Source: Bigelowiella natans CCMP2755 (Eukaryota; Cercozoa; Chlorarachniophyceae). Taken from it: 64,000 nt of DNA. The notes under the pieces were generated by a model. It was not told where the DNA came from. It worked only from the letters and a program-made list of their open reading frames with translations, and did not search any database. Below, in pieces: positions 31,855 through 44,585 of the stretch. Each line of letters opens with the position of its first letter. The stretch's first letter is position 1. A program made the translations under genes and the position numbers. The stretch lies in assembly GCA_000320545.1 (NCBI GenBank), contig ADNK01003343.1, positions 23,991 through 87,990 on the forward strand, written 5' to 3'.

Positions 31855-33410
31855 GAATTCAGAGATCAATTGAAGCCCTGTTGAACGAATTGACAAACTT
31901 GGCTCAGATGCATGCGCCACGCAGTCACAATTGCCAGTTTCGACTCCCCACCAACCTCTCTGGAGGGCCATGGATCTGGGGTAGTTGGACTGTCGCACAA
32001 ATTGGAGATCAATTTGTGTGCGCGCACAGAGAACGCACGCTGCACATGCAAGATGGTTAGGTTGTATGTTTTCACGTTGCGGAGCTTGGGATCCAGTTGT
32101 CGCAGTTTGGGGGAAATCCCCCCAATCCTCTCGTCTACGCTGCGGCGGCACCATGCCCAGATGCCGCGGTTCGATTTGCATCGGTCGAGGCGCGCAGAGG
32201 TCTCGTCCAAGCTTGCGATGAGACGAACGCAACGTCTTCTTTCGTGAGGACTTTGTGGCCATTGCTCTGCTGTGTGCATGGCTGAGTGAGCAATTCACGA
32301 ACAAAGTGAAATGCAATGCAAAGCTCAAATGAATGAACAACAAACGAACGAACAAAAGGTCCAAAGAAGGTGCAGCTTGTGCATTGCAGCGCACTGAAAT
32401 GGCAATGTTGACAAAACAATGCCAACCATGCACCAAAAGTGTGAAACCAACAAACACGGGGTTTGCGGTCCAAAAATGTGATGATGAATTGGGAATGACG
32501 TGGCAATTGGTGCAGTGACATGGACTCACACACGCCCACCCTCCCCCACAGCAAACGAGGCCAGGTTGAATGAATGAAGCATTTTCAATGTTTGTTTGAA
32601 AGCATCATCGGACATGAATGAATGAATGAATGAATGAATGAATGAATGAAACAGTTCAAGGGAGCGGTTGAAAGGGTGACAGGCTTGTGCTCTCACGAAT
32701 GAATGATTGAAGCGGTTCCACAGGAGCAGAAGCGAGGACCATGGGTCACACCAACTCATCCGTGACCTCTAGACTTCTCCAATCACCTGGACCTCCAGGG
32801 AAAGTTGAGGGTTCGTTTCACATCCGCCGGCCACGCCACTTGGACGGATCGATGACCTGGCTGGCAGGGCAAGGCCCCAGAAAGGACAATCAGAACAGCG
32901 GCGCGTCCCCCCACATGCAGCCCCAACGTGCATTCTGTTGCAAAGATTCCAATGGACGAAGAGTTGGAGCGCACCTGAGGCATGAGACCAACAAACAGAA
33001 AGAAAGAAAGAAAGAACGTGATGATTGACTGCATTTCCAAAAAGTCTCACGTTCCCCGTTCCCCCAACTTGGCGTCACTGTTCCTTCAAAATTTTTGCAA
33101 TTTTGCATCTGCGACATTACTAGATATCCTAGATATCCTGGATATTCAGATACGAGTACCGGTAAATAATGCACATATCTCAATCTAACTACGTTTCCAG
33201 AAAGAGAATGGCCTGCAACCAGCGATAGTTTCAGCTCAAACACGCTGCGTCTTTGCCAAATTCCAGTGGGTGGCAAAAGTGCCAAGAGAAATCGGTAAAT
33301 TCTTGGGAGAATATGGCTGTTTTTGGAAAAATTCCCCTGCAATTCGAAATGGCTGGGCATCCGTAACCGCCTCTCCATTCAAATCAAACTCACACCTCGA
33401 GCTCCCCATC
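31855..33410. other. intergenic DNA right of the copia element, no gene seen
   Basis: It contains an (AATG)n tetranucleotide tract at about 32613-32650 and long A/C/G-rich stretches with only chance frames. An in-frame ATG at 33270 would extend the next gene upstream by 47 codons. Confidence 0.5.
32613..32650. repeat. (AATG)n microsatellite
   Basis: About nine tandem copies of the 4-bp unit gaat/aatg. Confidence 0.9.
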
Positions 33411-33770
33411 ATGGGTGAGGTTTCCCTGCAAAACCTTGGGAGCGAGGAGGTGAAATCCCAGCAGGGAATCGTCGTGGGGCTGGTTCACACTGAATCTATA
33501 ACTGATGAGGAAAAGAAAGTATCATCGCAGGAAAGTGATGACGAAGGAGATGAGGATGAGAGACTTGAGATGCAAACGTCAACCGTCTCACAGCACCTGC
33601 GCTCTATCATCAACATCAAGTCCAAATACGAAAGAGAGGGCTACTTCATCATGGGAATTTTGCTTGCTTTGTTTATATTCTTCACAACTCAACTCCTTAT
33701 CCAAGCTGTCAAAGACAGGCGAGACACTGTGACTTCCATCAGTTCACAGTCTGTCGTTGGTAACCACGCG

Positions 33771-33805
<35 letters not shown>

Positions 33806-34108
33806 CACTCAATGTACATATGTATACATATATTTGCACACACAAGTTTGATTTTTTTATTGGTAGTTCGATTAACCATCCATGTTCTCGCTGTTCATGT
33901 AGGAAATGCTCGTTTTCCGTATATGACTGCATGCGGTTGGGATTTCACACGTGTTGGAATGCAGCCCTCATGGTTTGAAAACATGACCGTGGAACAGTAC
34001 ACTGATTGGGACACGAAGACTACAGGTAATACTTTCTGATGCTTGCATTAGTTCAATACGCAGCTTTCATGAGCTCACTCATGCTATTGTTATTATCATA
34101 TTATGTAC

Positions 34109-34144
<36 letters not shown>

Positions 34145-34850
34145 ACTTATCACTTATCGCTAACAATTTAACGGCAATCAAGATCCATCTATGGTATCGA
34201 ATACGACCTATCGAATACGACCTAGCTAAAGCACGGCTACAAAGAAGAAGATTATCCTTGGTTTCAAATTAAAAAATCGTGACAACTAAACTTCAGGGGG
34301 TAGCCAATATATGAAACCCGTGCAATGGAGGTTTACATCAGGCGCACCTTACGGACGCAATGGCTCCTGCATCGAAATCGATTCAGGTGTGAACACGATT
34401 GTGCAAGGAAGAACATGCCACTTACACACACAGCACCAGATTATGCATCAATCCTCGCTATCCCACACTCCATGAGCGCAACAGTAATTTATTGGTTGGT
34501 CGGAAAACTAAAGATATTTGTGATTTGAAGAGAAATGGAAATATTTCACTGTTAGGATTTTGTTGGGTGGTCGTTATTTTGGTACCAATGTCAGAATTCT
34601 TGTCATCAAAACTATTGTTTGTTGTACTTTACACAGGCACCGAATATGTTCAGTCGTTCAATCACTATCTCCGAGTTTACTTCGTTGTTAATATCGACTG
34701 GGAAGTGTTCTGCATAAAGTACAATGGCACGGAATGTATGGAGTATCATTTCTCTGGATGGGTACCTGCTGCCAGCCACTTATTTAACATTTTTGTCTAC
34801 CCTACCGCTGACCGGACGGGCAAAGCCAGCGAGGTGCAAAGATATTACGA

Positions 34851-34896
<46 letters not shown>

Positions 34897-36077
34897 TGTG
34901 TGTGTGTGTGTGTGTGTTTTAATAACTACATAGAACTTTTCGTCTGAATTTTGAAAATTTCTTTCTGAAGAAACCAGCCTCTATTCGGGTGGAATGAGTA
35001 GCTATGGTTCCCTTTAATCTTAAATGTGAGCCTTGTAGGTCATCCCCATCGCTTTCAATGATATCACCGCTCTTGTGAACGTAGATCAAACGAGGACAGT
35101 CAAGCTGAATGGTGTGTAGATGAACATATCATCCATAATATACTACCCAAAAATGTCACCGATTACGCATCTTTTTAAGTGTGTTAGTGTGTGTGTGTGT
35201 GTGTGTGTGTGTATGTTCGTGCTTGAGTTTGAGCATATTGGTAACCCAATACCTTTTATTATGCAATGAAACCAATAATTGTAGGTGAAGAAGACCACTC
35301 TTGGACTTTTAGCGCGGTTACCAGCCCCTTGAAGAAGTTTAAGAACAGTAATGCATAAAACTTGAAATTGCACCAAAATATCAGACGCGCTCATCTGATC
35401 TCATTTTCTTACTTCGCATCCTCCTTTGTTTCCATCTCCCTGTCCTTCGTCCTCCTTTCTATCCCTCTTTGTATATTTTGCGTACGAAACAGGTCCAGAC
35501 GGGTACATGTGCGAATGGTGGTTTAAGTATAATGAGGAATCAATGACTGTGCTTAAGGAAGTAGAGTCAGGTAAACTCATAGAAAAAGATGCGTATACAT
35601 ATAAGTAAAAAACTGTTCTCACAAGAATATACATCTATCGTTAAAATCATGTAGATGTATATATGTGTGTATATATAGATATATATATATATATATATAT
35701 ATATTACATGTGTGTGTGTGAGAGAGAGAGTTGGGGATTTGTGTTGTTTTGTTTGTTATTTGTTGCAACAATTTCTTATCCCCCCCCCAGCTTTCTATTC
35801 TTTCTATTATTGACACCAATGTATTAACCTTGCATTACCACATTTAGTCAACATGTGGATCGTGCTATCATCCCTCTTCAGTTTCGTAACTATACTAATA
35901 AGTTTATGGGGAAAGTGCTGCTTCAAGGTTCCAACGACAAAGCCGTTGGAACCAACATTGCCCCTAAGGAAACTTCTGGCTCTGAGAAGAAAGATAGCAA
36001 GTAAATGCAGCTTTGGTGCTGGCGAAAGCATGGACAAAAGAGATAGTAATCTTCGCAAACGTTCGAATGTGGCATGA
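33411..36077 (+). CDS. unrecognised two-helix membrane protein, 400 residues
   Basis: Eight exons join in phase: 33411-33759, 33903-34025, 34297-34386, 34637-34833, 35039-35111, 35285-35347, 35493-35570, 35848-36077. An acidic N-terminal tail (about 80 residues, SQESDDEGDEDE) is followed by a helix (YFIMGILLALFIFFTTQLL). Then comes a loop of about 220 residues with spaced Cys and many aromatics (CGWDF, FCIKYNGTEC, GYMCEWWF), then a second helix near the C-terminus (VLSSLFSFVTILISLW) and a basic tail. The layout predicts both ends in the cytoplasm and a folded, probably glycosylated and disulfide-bonded lumenal or external domain. I do not recognise the family. The start at 33411 (MGEVSLQ) is preferred over 33270 because the extra segment is uncharacteristic; this choice is uncertain. 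Confidence 0.68.
34852..34918. repeat. compound (TA)n(GT)n microsatellite in an intron
   Basis: A long TA tract followed by a GT tract, between exons 4 and 5 of the 33411-36077 gene. The TA part could form a hairpin in the transcript. Confidence 0.9.
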
Positions 36078-38412
36078 ATTGACGTGAGAGGACGGACGTG
36101 CACATTGCGATGAACTGTTCACGAAATGAAATGCAAACTTAGCAACACATTTGAATTCGCATCGATGTCTGCGGAAGCTGCAAATCAAAACGAATTTGAC
36201 GAGCAGCTGCAGCGCAGCACATGCCGCATGATTGGAGCAACCAGTGGTTGCACTGACGCGGAATGGACAATGAGTCGTGGTTGGTCGAAGTCAGCCTGCA
36301 TGATGAGTTGCACGCTGTCATGCGGCATTGGCCACCGCAGCGCGCGCAACGTGCAATGATGACAATGCTGGCCATGCGTGCACATCAATGCGATCATCAA
36401 CAAGTGAAAACCTGGCAGGATCGACGTCATGCTGAAAATCGCACACACAGATCCACGTGCGCAGCAGCGCACAGCATCCGCGCGACTTGTTGTCGCGTGT
36501 GCAATCTAGCAATGTTCAATTTGTTTTCCGCAAATGGCAACTGAGGTGCACCAAATGCCCCGCGGTTGTGTCGCAGTGAAAAAAATCAATTGAAAATCTG
36601 AGAGCTCTCTTGCTTTGCGTTGCATGTTTGAGAACGAAAGCTTGCTTTTTCTCGTGTCCGGAGCAACTCGTTGACAGCTCATTTGGAGGAAAAAAAATGC
36701 TTTCAGGTGGTGCACGCTTCTGGGCTTCAGAAGAACCTTCGCATCACAGTGTTGAAAAGCAAACGAATCATTGTGGGCAGCGCAACGTGCTGAAAGCTTT
36801 GGTCGAATGCGGTGCACGTGCCGTTGTTGCTGCACGCACTCATTGCACAACAAAAATCGTGATGGTGCACGCTGCGACGTCCATTGCAGAGTGCGCACAC
36901 ACAACTCATCATGTCTCTGTTCGTGCAGGAGGCGTGCATGTGCACAATGGCTCACCCAACGCGCAACGCTGGAACGTCAACGTGCCGCGCAGCGTGCGAT
37001 GCAGTGGCGTTTCGCCGTCACTTTCGACAACACTTTGGGTGTTTGAGTCGAAGCTGTGCTCGATCCGCTCAAAGTGCAGAAAAGTGCACACACCTTCGAT
37101 TCAAAAACAGACAGCACTCCTCCCGTGCAGTCAGAGCTGCAACCTGGTGCAACCCCCAAAAAAGTCCCCCCAAAAAAAAGTCTGACCAGTTTCACCGCAC
37201 AACTCCAGTCGCCAGGATCGGAAAGCCGTGCGCGAGGTGAGCAGCGAAGTGGTGGAAAGTTGCGCAACAATCAAAACGTGAACAGGCTGCAACTTTTCCC
37301 TGATCGAGCGCGCACGTGCGTGCACGAGTGACTGAGTGATTGAACAAGCTCCAACGGAGTGGTGCGCGAAGTGCGATCGAACGACACACCAATTTGGTGT
37401 TGACCAAAAGCAACACGTGCTCTCCAGTGAGTCAGGTCCAACTTCCCTGCTCAGTTTCATTCGTTCGCAGAGCCATCGCAATTTCAACTTCCACACTGCA
37501 GGTTTGGGGCACTGAACGAACGAGTGAGTGTAGTGGTTCCACTCGTGAGCCTCTCAAAACGACTCGCAATTCGGCTGCAGAGGAAGTGACCAGAAGCAAC
37601 CAGGAACGAACGTGAAGAAAGAAAGAAGGAAAGTGAACATTGAACACTGAACTTGATGCGCAAGCATCTCTTGAAGAGCCTCTCACGGGCCGTTCCTCAA
37701 AGTGGCTGTGGGACATGCCCATGCTTCGAATGGCACAGACGCACTTCACACCGTTGGTGTTCTTTGCAATTTAGTAAAGTTTCCCTGAATTCGTAGGCCT
37801 GGGCGGGCTGCAGAACATGCATTCAGCCGTCCTCCTCTCACAGAAAATTTCGCACGTGCCGCCAGTGACTCGGATTCCCTGAAAATGTCACGAAAGAGCG
37901 AGAATTTTTCCATCTTAGCTCACACTTTGATCGAAAAAAAAGCAGAAAAGGATGCAAGGGTACCTTCCATGTTGCAGGATTGTGCTCCAATAATTACTTA
38001 AAAATGACCTACGAAACCAGTTCCCGGAGCACGTCTCAGCTGCTGCAGTCTCTCTCTCTTTTCTTTTATTACAATCATCAGGAGCAGTCCTCAATTTCGC
38101 GCACTAAGAAAAGGATTCCCAATCGGCGCTGCGCCAGAACATTTGTCGATTTCTTGGGGAAGATGCCATCCCTTTTTGACCATGAACCCTGCAGTTACAA
38201 GCTCTATCGCACTAACTAAATCTTTGCCGCAGCATCGTGACCATTTCAGCAGTCACGATTCCTTTTTTCTGCTAAATTGTAAATTTTGGCTCGACGCTAC
38301 GTCGAATTCCCCTGCGTTGCGAAAAATGTGAGCACTCGTGCGGCAAGCAAATGTTCGATCACGGTCTCACGTTCGACAGTTTTGATGCGACCGGGTGAAG
38401 GCCACGATAGAG
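36078..38412. other. gene-free region of unusual composition
   Basis: No open frame shows a motif or splice-consistent extension. The stretch 36080-37760 is dense in TGCAC, GTGCG and AACG words and lacks the microsatellites common elsewhere, suggesting an old repeat or decayed element. I could not define ends or duplicated flanks. Confidence 0.4.
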
Positions 38413-40761
38413 ATGCATTTTACCTCCTCCCTCCTCATCCTTCTCTCCCTAGGGGATCACATACCCCTTTTCCCTTTCGTCAAGGCTGTGTGGATCAAAT
38501 CGACGTCGATGGACCTCAACATCAAAGCAGAAACGACTCAAAACCAAGCGGCGATGTCTTTGAATGCAATCGAGCCCAACGAGCCCAACGTTTCTCTACA
38601 GAGCGAAGCATCAATGAAGACACAGCTAGATTCGACTCCGAGATACATGCGAATAGTAATGACACTTCTTAACAAATATTATTCACATCTCTTGAATCCT
38701 CGCATTCCGTCGGTTTCCTATGATTAGGGTGAATCGTGTCTCGATGGATCGTTCGGGGCGAACAAAATCTACTACCAGGTCAACACTTTGGGGTACAATG
38801 ACTCCACGACCCTCGATAGTTGCAAAAAAGGCTGCTCTGACTTCGGGATCATGTCTTCCGATGAAGACAGCAACCAAAGTCCGTGCCTCGGTTTCGAGTT
38901 TACTGCACCCAACATCTGCCGATTCTATACAATTTCTGTGGTGTCCTCCCCCTTCTTTTTCTTCTCCTCCTCTGGTACCAGTGACAATGAAGATGGAAAT
39001 AGGGGTGGTAGCACATACGGGTGCTACGCGAGCAGTCGGACCGCCTCCGCGTTTCGAAATGTGAGGCATAGAAATGACGGCCGCACGGAGGATGATGACG
39101 GTGAGAGTAGCTCCTCCTCGCTCAATCACTGGGACTACGAATACCGTGGGCCTGGTCACTGCTATCCAGCTGCGTCAACAACAGCAGCAAAGAGTGGCAA
39201 TACGGGGTTCCGTGAAGGAGACAATGCGGCTGTTTCGCCTGACGGCTCCACGTTGGAATACTATACCACCTATCCCCTTCATCTTGACCCTTCTCGTCAG
39301 CTGGATGAATGCTTCAAGCACACAAGACTGAATACCACTGGCTTCTCCGTGGTAACGGGAGAGTGTCGTGTGTTCGAGACTCGTCTCTTTGGTGCGGTAC
39401 TGCCCCCTTCTTCTTCTTCTTCTTCTTCTCCTTCTCCTTCGTCACCAGCAGCAGCAGCAGCAGCAGCAGCAAGCTCCCACACCTTGCAGGAAGCTAGTAA
39501 GCCATACGGATGCTATCAGAAGAGAGACGGCTTCGGCCCAGCCTACTATGCGGCGGGCAATACGAAATGGGGCATGATCAATCTGGTATCCGAGGTGAAG
39601 AAACGTCTCCCGTCAGTGAGCTCAGTTTTCCGTGTTGTCCATTGGGGAGATGTCGAGGTGAGCTGCTGTGATGGTGGTGGTGGTGGTGGTGGAGCGGGGT
39701 CAAACGATGTATGAGACATGTAAACTAATACTACAGCTGGTCGCTGGCCTGGATTCCATTGTTTTGTGAGAATATACCCATCGTCGTATGTTCTCTTTCT
39801 TCATATTTTCTTCTCCTCCGCACCTCCTCCTCCTCTATATATATCGCTTAATGGTGATATTTGCCTGTCGCCCCCCCCCTCCGCCCTTATATGTCTCTCA
39901 GGTGGCCCCTGGTAAGTGGAACTGGGGATGGTTTGATGAGTCGCTGCAAAGCTATGCCAACAGCTCCATGCGGGTGGGTGGTGGTTACTCATCGGATAAC
40001 ACTACCGACAACAACATCACTGATGAGAAGAAGAAGAAGAAGAAGAAGAAGAAGAAGAAGAATAGAAGATGGAGGAGAAGCATACTAAAATTGAAGACTA
40101 TGTGACACATTGAAAGCAGTTGTGGAAAACAATAGATGGTTATCCAAAGGTTGGGCTGATATTCTGGTTGTGGCCTCGTACACCACAATGGCTGTACGAC
40201 CGAGGGGTCCCTAAGGTTGAGTGCCTTCGTGCATGCCATAGCCTCCCTACCTGAGCAGGGGGGGGGGGGAGGGGGGAAGTGGAGGATCGATATTTAGTAG
40301 TCGTGTCCAGACGTATTGTTGCTGCATGAGGTATTTCATAATGCCGTCCTTTTCCTCCTCCTCCTCCCCCTCCCCCCCCCGTCCTCTCCTTCCTCCTCAC
40401 ATTTCGTTTTATAGATATGCGCTGGAGGATTCTGTTATCCATGCCATCTCAATTCAGTCTACCAAGGTGTGAGGGTGGCTCTGTTCTGCTGTAGCAGTGG
40501 CGGGGGCGGTGCTGGTTGTGGTTGTGGTTGTAGTTCTAGCAGTAGAGGTAGTAAGTAGTAGCAGTGTAGTAATAGCTGAGCACAAATGGATGGTGTTATC
40601 CTTTGCTGATCTCTGTGTTTATTTCACGCATGCAGGCCATGTCATCAACGCTATGGATGTTTTCCTGAAGCATCTACAGAAGCAGCCGGATTGGGTGCGG
40701 CGCAACATCGCCTACATTCAGTCTGCAGAGGGTAAGCTTTAACGCACATACATATGTATAC

Positions 40762-40803
<42 letters not shown>

Positions 40804-41421
40804 CACACATGCCCAGAGAGAAAGAGAGAGAGAGACGGCTACTAGATAGACATGCGCACCTACAAACACCACTTGCAGGCACTTATGGAGATGAAACACC
40901 CTACTTTGGAGGCGTGAAGCTAATCCAAGGGCCTTGCCACATCAATTGGCGGAAACCTGAATCAGAAGGGTTGTTAGCAGTCTATACAGTACAAACAAAA
41001 GAGAAGCCAAAAGAAATGAAACAAAATGAAGACGACTACAATGGAGGCGATCGTGATAGCGTGTAGTCTGATCGTAAAAATCATTAGATACAGCGGAGGA
41101 GGGAGAGAGGGGAGAGAGAAAGGGTGTAAGATGGAATGTCTGAGCGCCATTGTTTCTTCCCCTGTGTAGCAATAGGCGATGGGAGGAATGGAAGCACAAG
41201 ATATGGTACGAGTACTCAAACATCACGCAATCCTTCTCTCCAAGACTGCCACTGCTCATCAACGAAGTAAGTCGTCCAGAGAGAGAGAGGGTGGGGGGAT
41301 GAAGAATTGTGAAATTCAATCGGGAAGGGGGTCAACAGTACAGCAGCAGCAGCAGCATAGAAACCCTTACGAAATCCCAACGATAGCAGCACTTTCGCCA
41401 TGATTAGATGAGATGTGTATC

Positions 41422-41465
<44 letters not shown>

Positions 41466-42870
41466 CAGGGGAACGCGCTAGAGCACACCGCATGGCTGAT
41501 GAGGCATTTGCCGGGGGTGTACGCAAAGATCGGAAACCATGGCCATGGCTACCAGCTACCGAATGAGGTGGTGGAGGGGGGGGATAGGCGGCAGCAGCAG
41601 CAGCAGCAGCAGCAGAGCTCCGCGCGCTATGATTAGTCACCGCTTTGTTGCGTATCGTCAAATAAATTAGGCTGTTTATCTTGAGAAATCGTTTGAACGG
41701 CACAACCGACAGTGTGGGGACCCAGGTAGAAGTATTCTGCATAGCATTCACGCTGTTTTTGTCCGCTCTCTTTCCTCCCATTGCATGGCCTTTCTGTGGA
41801 AGGCTGCTGCTCTGCTTTAGAGACGTATCCCCCCCCTCCCTCAGTTCCAGCACGCCCTCATAATCTTCACCTCTTCCTCCTGCCTCAGGGCCTTGGCAGT
41901 TCTCACTTTCCGAGATGGATGAGACGAACACGGGGTAGTATTCGTGGTGATAATAGGAGGAGGAGAGAGGTGGAAGAAGGAAAATTCACAGAATGGTCTT
42001 CATTCAAGCTTCTCTCTGAATCCATCCCTACCCATCCCTATCCATCCACAGGTGGTTCAAGCAAGCCCCTGTGTGGAACATGTACTGGAGCTGCCTCTGG
42101 GCTCTGCACATAGGCATTGACCAGCTGGCATTCCTTCGCAACGATCTGAACAACACGCACTACCACGAGGCCTTTCGCTTTCTCCGTCTCTTCGCCGGGG
42201 AGAAGAACCCCCAGTGGTCCAACGGTGCCTTCGTCGCGCTGAGGGGGGGGCTGGATGTTGCGGACGTGCGCAGCTTTCCGGAGAGCGTGTTCGGTGTGCT
42301 TCCAAGGGGGTACTGGATGAAGGAGCCGCTCTATGCTCGGGCCAGGAAAATCGCCGACAAGTCAGTTGCTGTTGTTGTCGTTGCTGCTGCTGCTGCTGAC
42401 GTTGTTGTTGTTGTTGAGTTTCTCGTAGTACTGAGATCGTGGAAGATCACTGTACGCTGTTTAATACTGCTGCCCGTTATATGATGTCCCTTCTCGTCGC
42501 TGTCTTGGTGGTCCATCCCTCCCCCCCCCCCCCCGCTTCCTCTTTTTCCTCTCTCCTTCTAATTGTAGTGGCTGCGACGGGCTGCTTGTGCCTGCCGCAT
42601 GTGTTGCTATAGGTTCTCCGCACAAGGAGCATCGATTGGTGATGACCCGGTCGGTGTATTCGCGAGCAACCTCATGGACAACAGGAGGGCCAAGTCGATG
42701 AGCGACGTGAGTTGGAAGATATACACGGGGAACTACCAGAGGTATATCTCCCAGCTCGAGGTCGAAGAGACGTCACAGGCATGGTGGCGAATGGGCTCCA
42801 AGTGCCAGCCCTATGGCCGCTTTGCACGGTCCTTCAAGGAGAAGGTCGTTCTTGACTGAAGAGCTGTGGC

Positions 42871-42928
<58 letters not shown>

Positions 42929-43136
42929 TGATGGTGGCGATTCTTAATAGTAGTAGCAGCACCAGCAGCAGCAGCAACATTAAGAAGAAGAAAGAGGGAA
43001 GAAAGGAGGAGGGGGAGGAGGGGGAGGAAAAGAGTCGCCGTAATAGAAGTAGCAGCGAGCTTAATTTGTGATTGAATGAACGGTCAAGATGTCATCGTAT
43101 CATTAGCATCATCAAGTATCTTCTTCTTTATTTATG

Positions 43137-43193
<57 letters not shown>

Positions 43194-43895
43194 TACCACT
43201 CTTTCCTGGCCCTCCTTTTCCTCCGCTCCCCCCCCATCACAGGGGCCATACGTGATGAAATTCTCTCTCGACCCTTGCTTCCTAGCTCAAGTGCCGGAGA
43301 CGCAGCGCAGCGATTCGGTGAGAATCCGCGTTGTCTATCTCGATCGAGGGACGGCAAGGTGGGAACTCAAAATGAGAGCTGTTCAGAGACAGCAACCTCA
43401 CACATCACAACGCCAAGAGCAAGCTGCTGCCCTACTTTCACCGTTCCAATCGATCATCCAGCACACAAACGAGGATTCTGGGCTGTGGAAAGAACGTACA
43501 GTAGTGATTACGAAGGAGCAGGCCGCTGTGTTGGGAGGGGGGGGGGTTGTAGCAATGGTAGCTTCAGGAGCGAAGGAAGTGGGAGGAGGGGGGAAGAACC
43601 GCAGCAGCCTTTCTTCTACCCCCCCCACCACTACTAAAGCGGCAGCAACCGACTTGATGCTGGTGGGCAATGGTACTTGCTCTTTTTCTCAGTCTCTTTC
43701 ACACACACGCGCGCGCGCGCGCGTACACACACACACACACATACACATACACAAGGCGCATATTACGTTATGCACACAGGCATGGCATGGTTCCACATGA
43801 TTCAGTTGCTGAAAAATGGGCAGTTTGATGCTGAGGCTTCGTCGCTATGGGAGGAGATCAAGGATTGCAACCCATCCCCCCTCCCCCTTCGCTAG
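38413..43895 (+). CDS. large secreted protein resembling a glycoside hydrolase (family unresolved)
   Basis: Thirteen exons: 38413-38655, 38728-39657, 39902-39973, 40415-40466, 40636-40731, 40879-40969, 41170-41266, 41469-41567, 41900-41934, 42052-42360, 42613-42844, 43243-43672, 43756-43895. They give about 941 residues. All phases agree; the exon 6/7 join is weakest. A signal peptide (FTSSLLILLSLG) is followed by a Cys-rich region with repeated 'YGCY' motifs, then Trp/His-rich blocks (WNWGWFDES, LPLLINEGNALEHTAWL, WFKQAPVWNMYW). Then come YTGNYQRYI, WWRMGS..QPYGRFARSF, RIRVVYLDRGTARWEL, and a final FHMIQLL segment. From memory this C-terminal pattern resembles hypothetical secreted glycosidase-like proteins of planctomycetes and marine protists. 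Function is not established. Poly-Ser, poly-Ala and poly-Gly inserts are present. Confidence 0.65.
40765..40800. repeat. (TA)n microsatellite in an intron
   Basis: About 18 TA units between exons 5 and 6 of the hydrolase-like gene. A similar tract at 41422-41461 lies in its intron 7. Confidence 0.9.
43139..43194. repeat. (TC)n(AC)n compound microsatellite in an intron
   Basis: A TC tract directly followed by an AC tract before exon 12 of the hydrolase-like gene. Confidence 0.9.
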
Positions 43896-43955
43896 GCGTT
43901 ATAACCTCCATCTCTGTGCGCCTTACACAGCCAAAAGAGTAAACACACACAGATC

Positions 43956-43991
<36 letters not shown>

Positions 43992-44585
43992 TCGCTATAT
44001 CGTGTATGTATGTGTTTGGGGGTGGGGTTGAATTCACCATAACGAATGTGCAATTTCTGGTGGGTACGTGAGATGTAGAAGAGAAGAAAGAATACACTTC
44101 TCAGAAGCAAGTTAGAGAGTCGTCCCAAAGCCACGGATCAATTGTTACAGGGCAGCTTAGCCACAGAGAAATGAATGGTGTGTAAAGTGCGATGTGTATG
44201 CGCCGCATGCCATGTGACAGTGCACAGCAGCGAGGTGCAGCATCGACGCTTGATGTATAGTGTATAGTTTAAAAATAAGAAACGATATACGCACAATGCG
44301 TACACCGCTAAGAAATTAGTATGTTGCACATGACCTCTTCCTCACACATGCGGATCGTAACAACGTGCACTGGCTACGTCTTGCGTGCACGCGTAGTCAC
44401 GCGGTCACACATCACAAACATCTAGTAATAATGACGATGGTGATGATGAATGATGTAATGACGAACAACTACTTGGGGGACATCGAATCGCGCACACTGA
44501 TCGACAGCGCTGTGTGTCCCCGGATAGCGGCGAGCACATTTGTCATGTACGTGAGTCAGCCCTACTAGCTACTAGAGTTGATAGC
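43896..44585. other. convergent intergenic region, no gene seen
   Basis: It contains a (TA)n tract at about 43959-43987 and no supported coding sequence. Confidence 0.5.

Noticed and set aside
39660-39714. Poly-Gly extension after VHWGDVE in the hydrolase-like gene
   Set aside because: A strong donor (gag/gtgagc) ends the exon at 39657 and the next exon continues in phase, so the Gly codons are intron.
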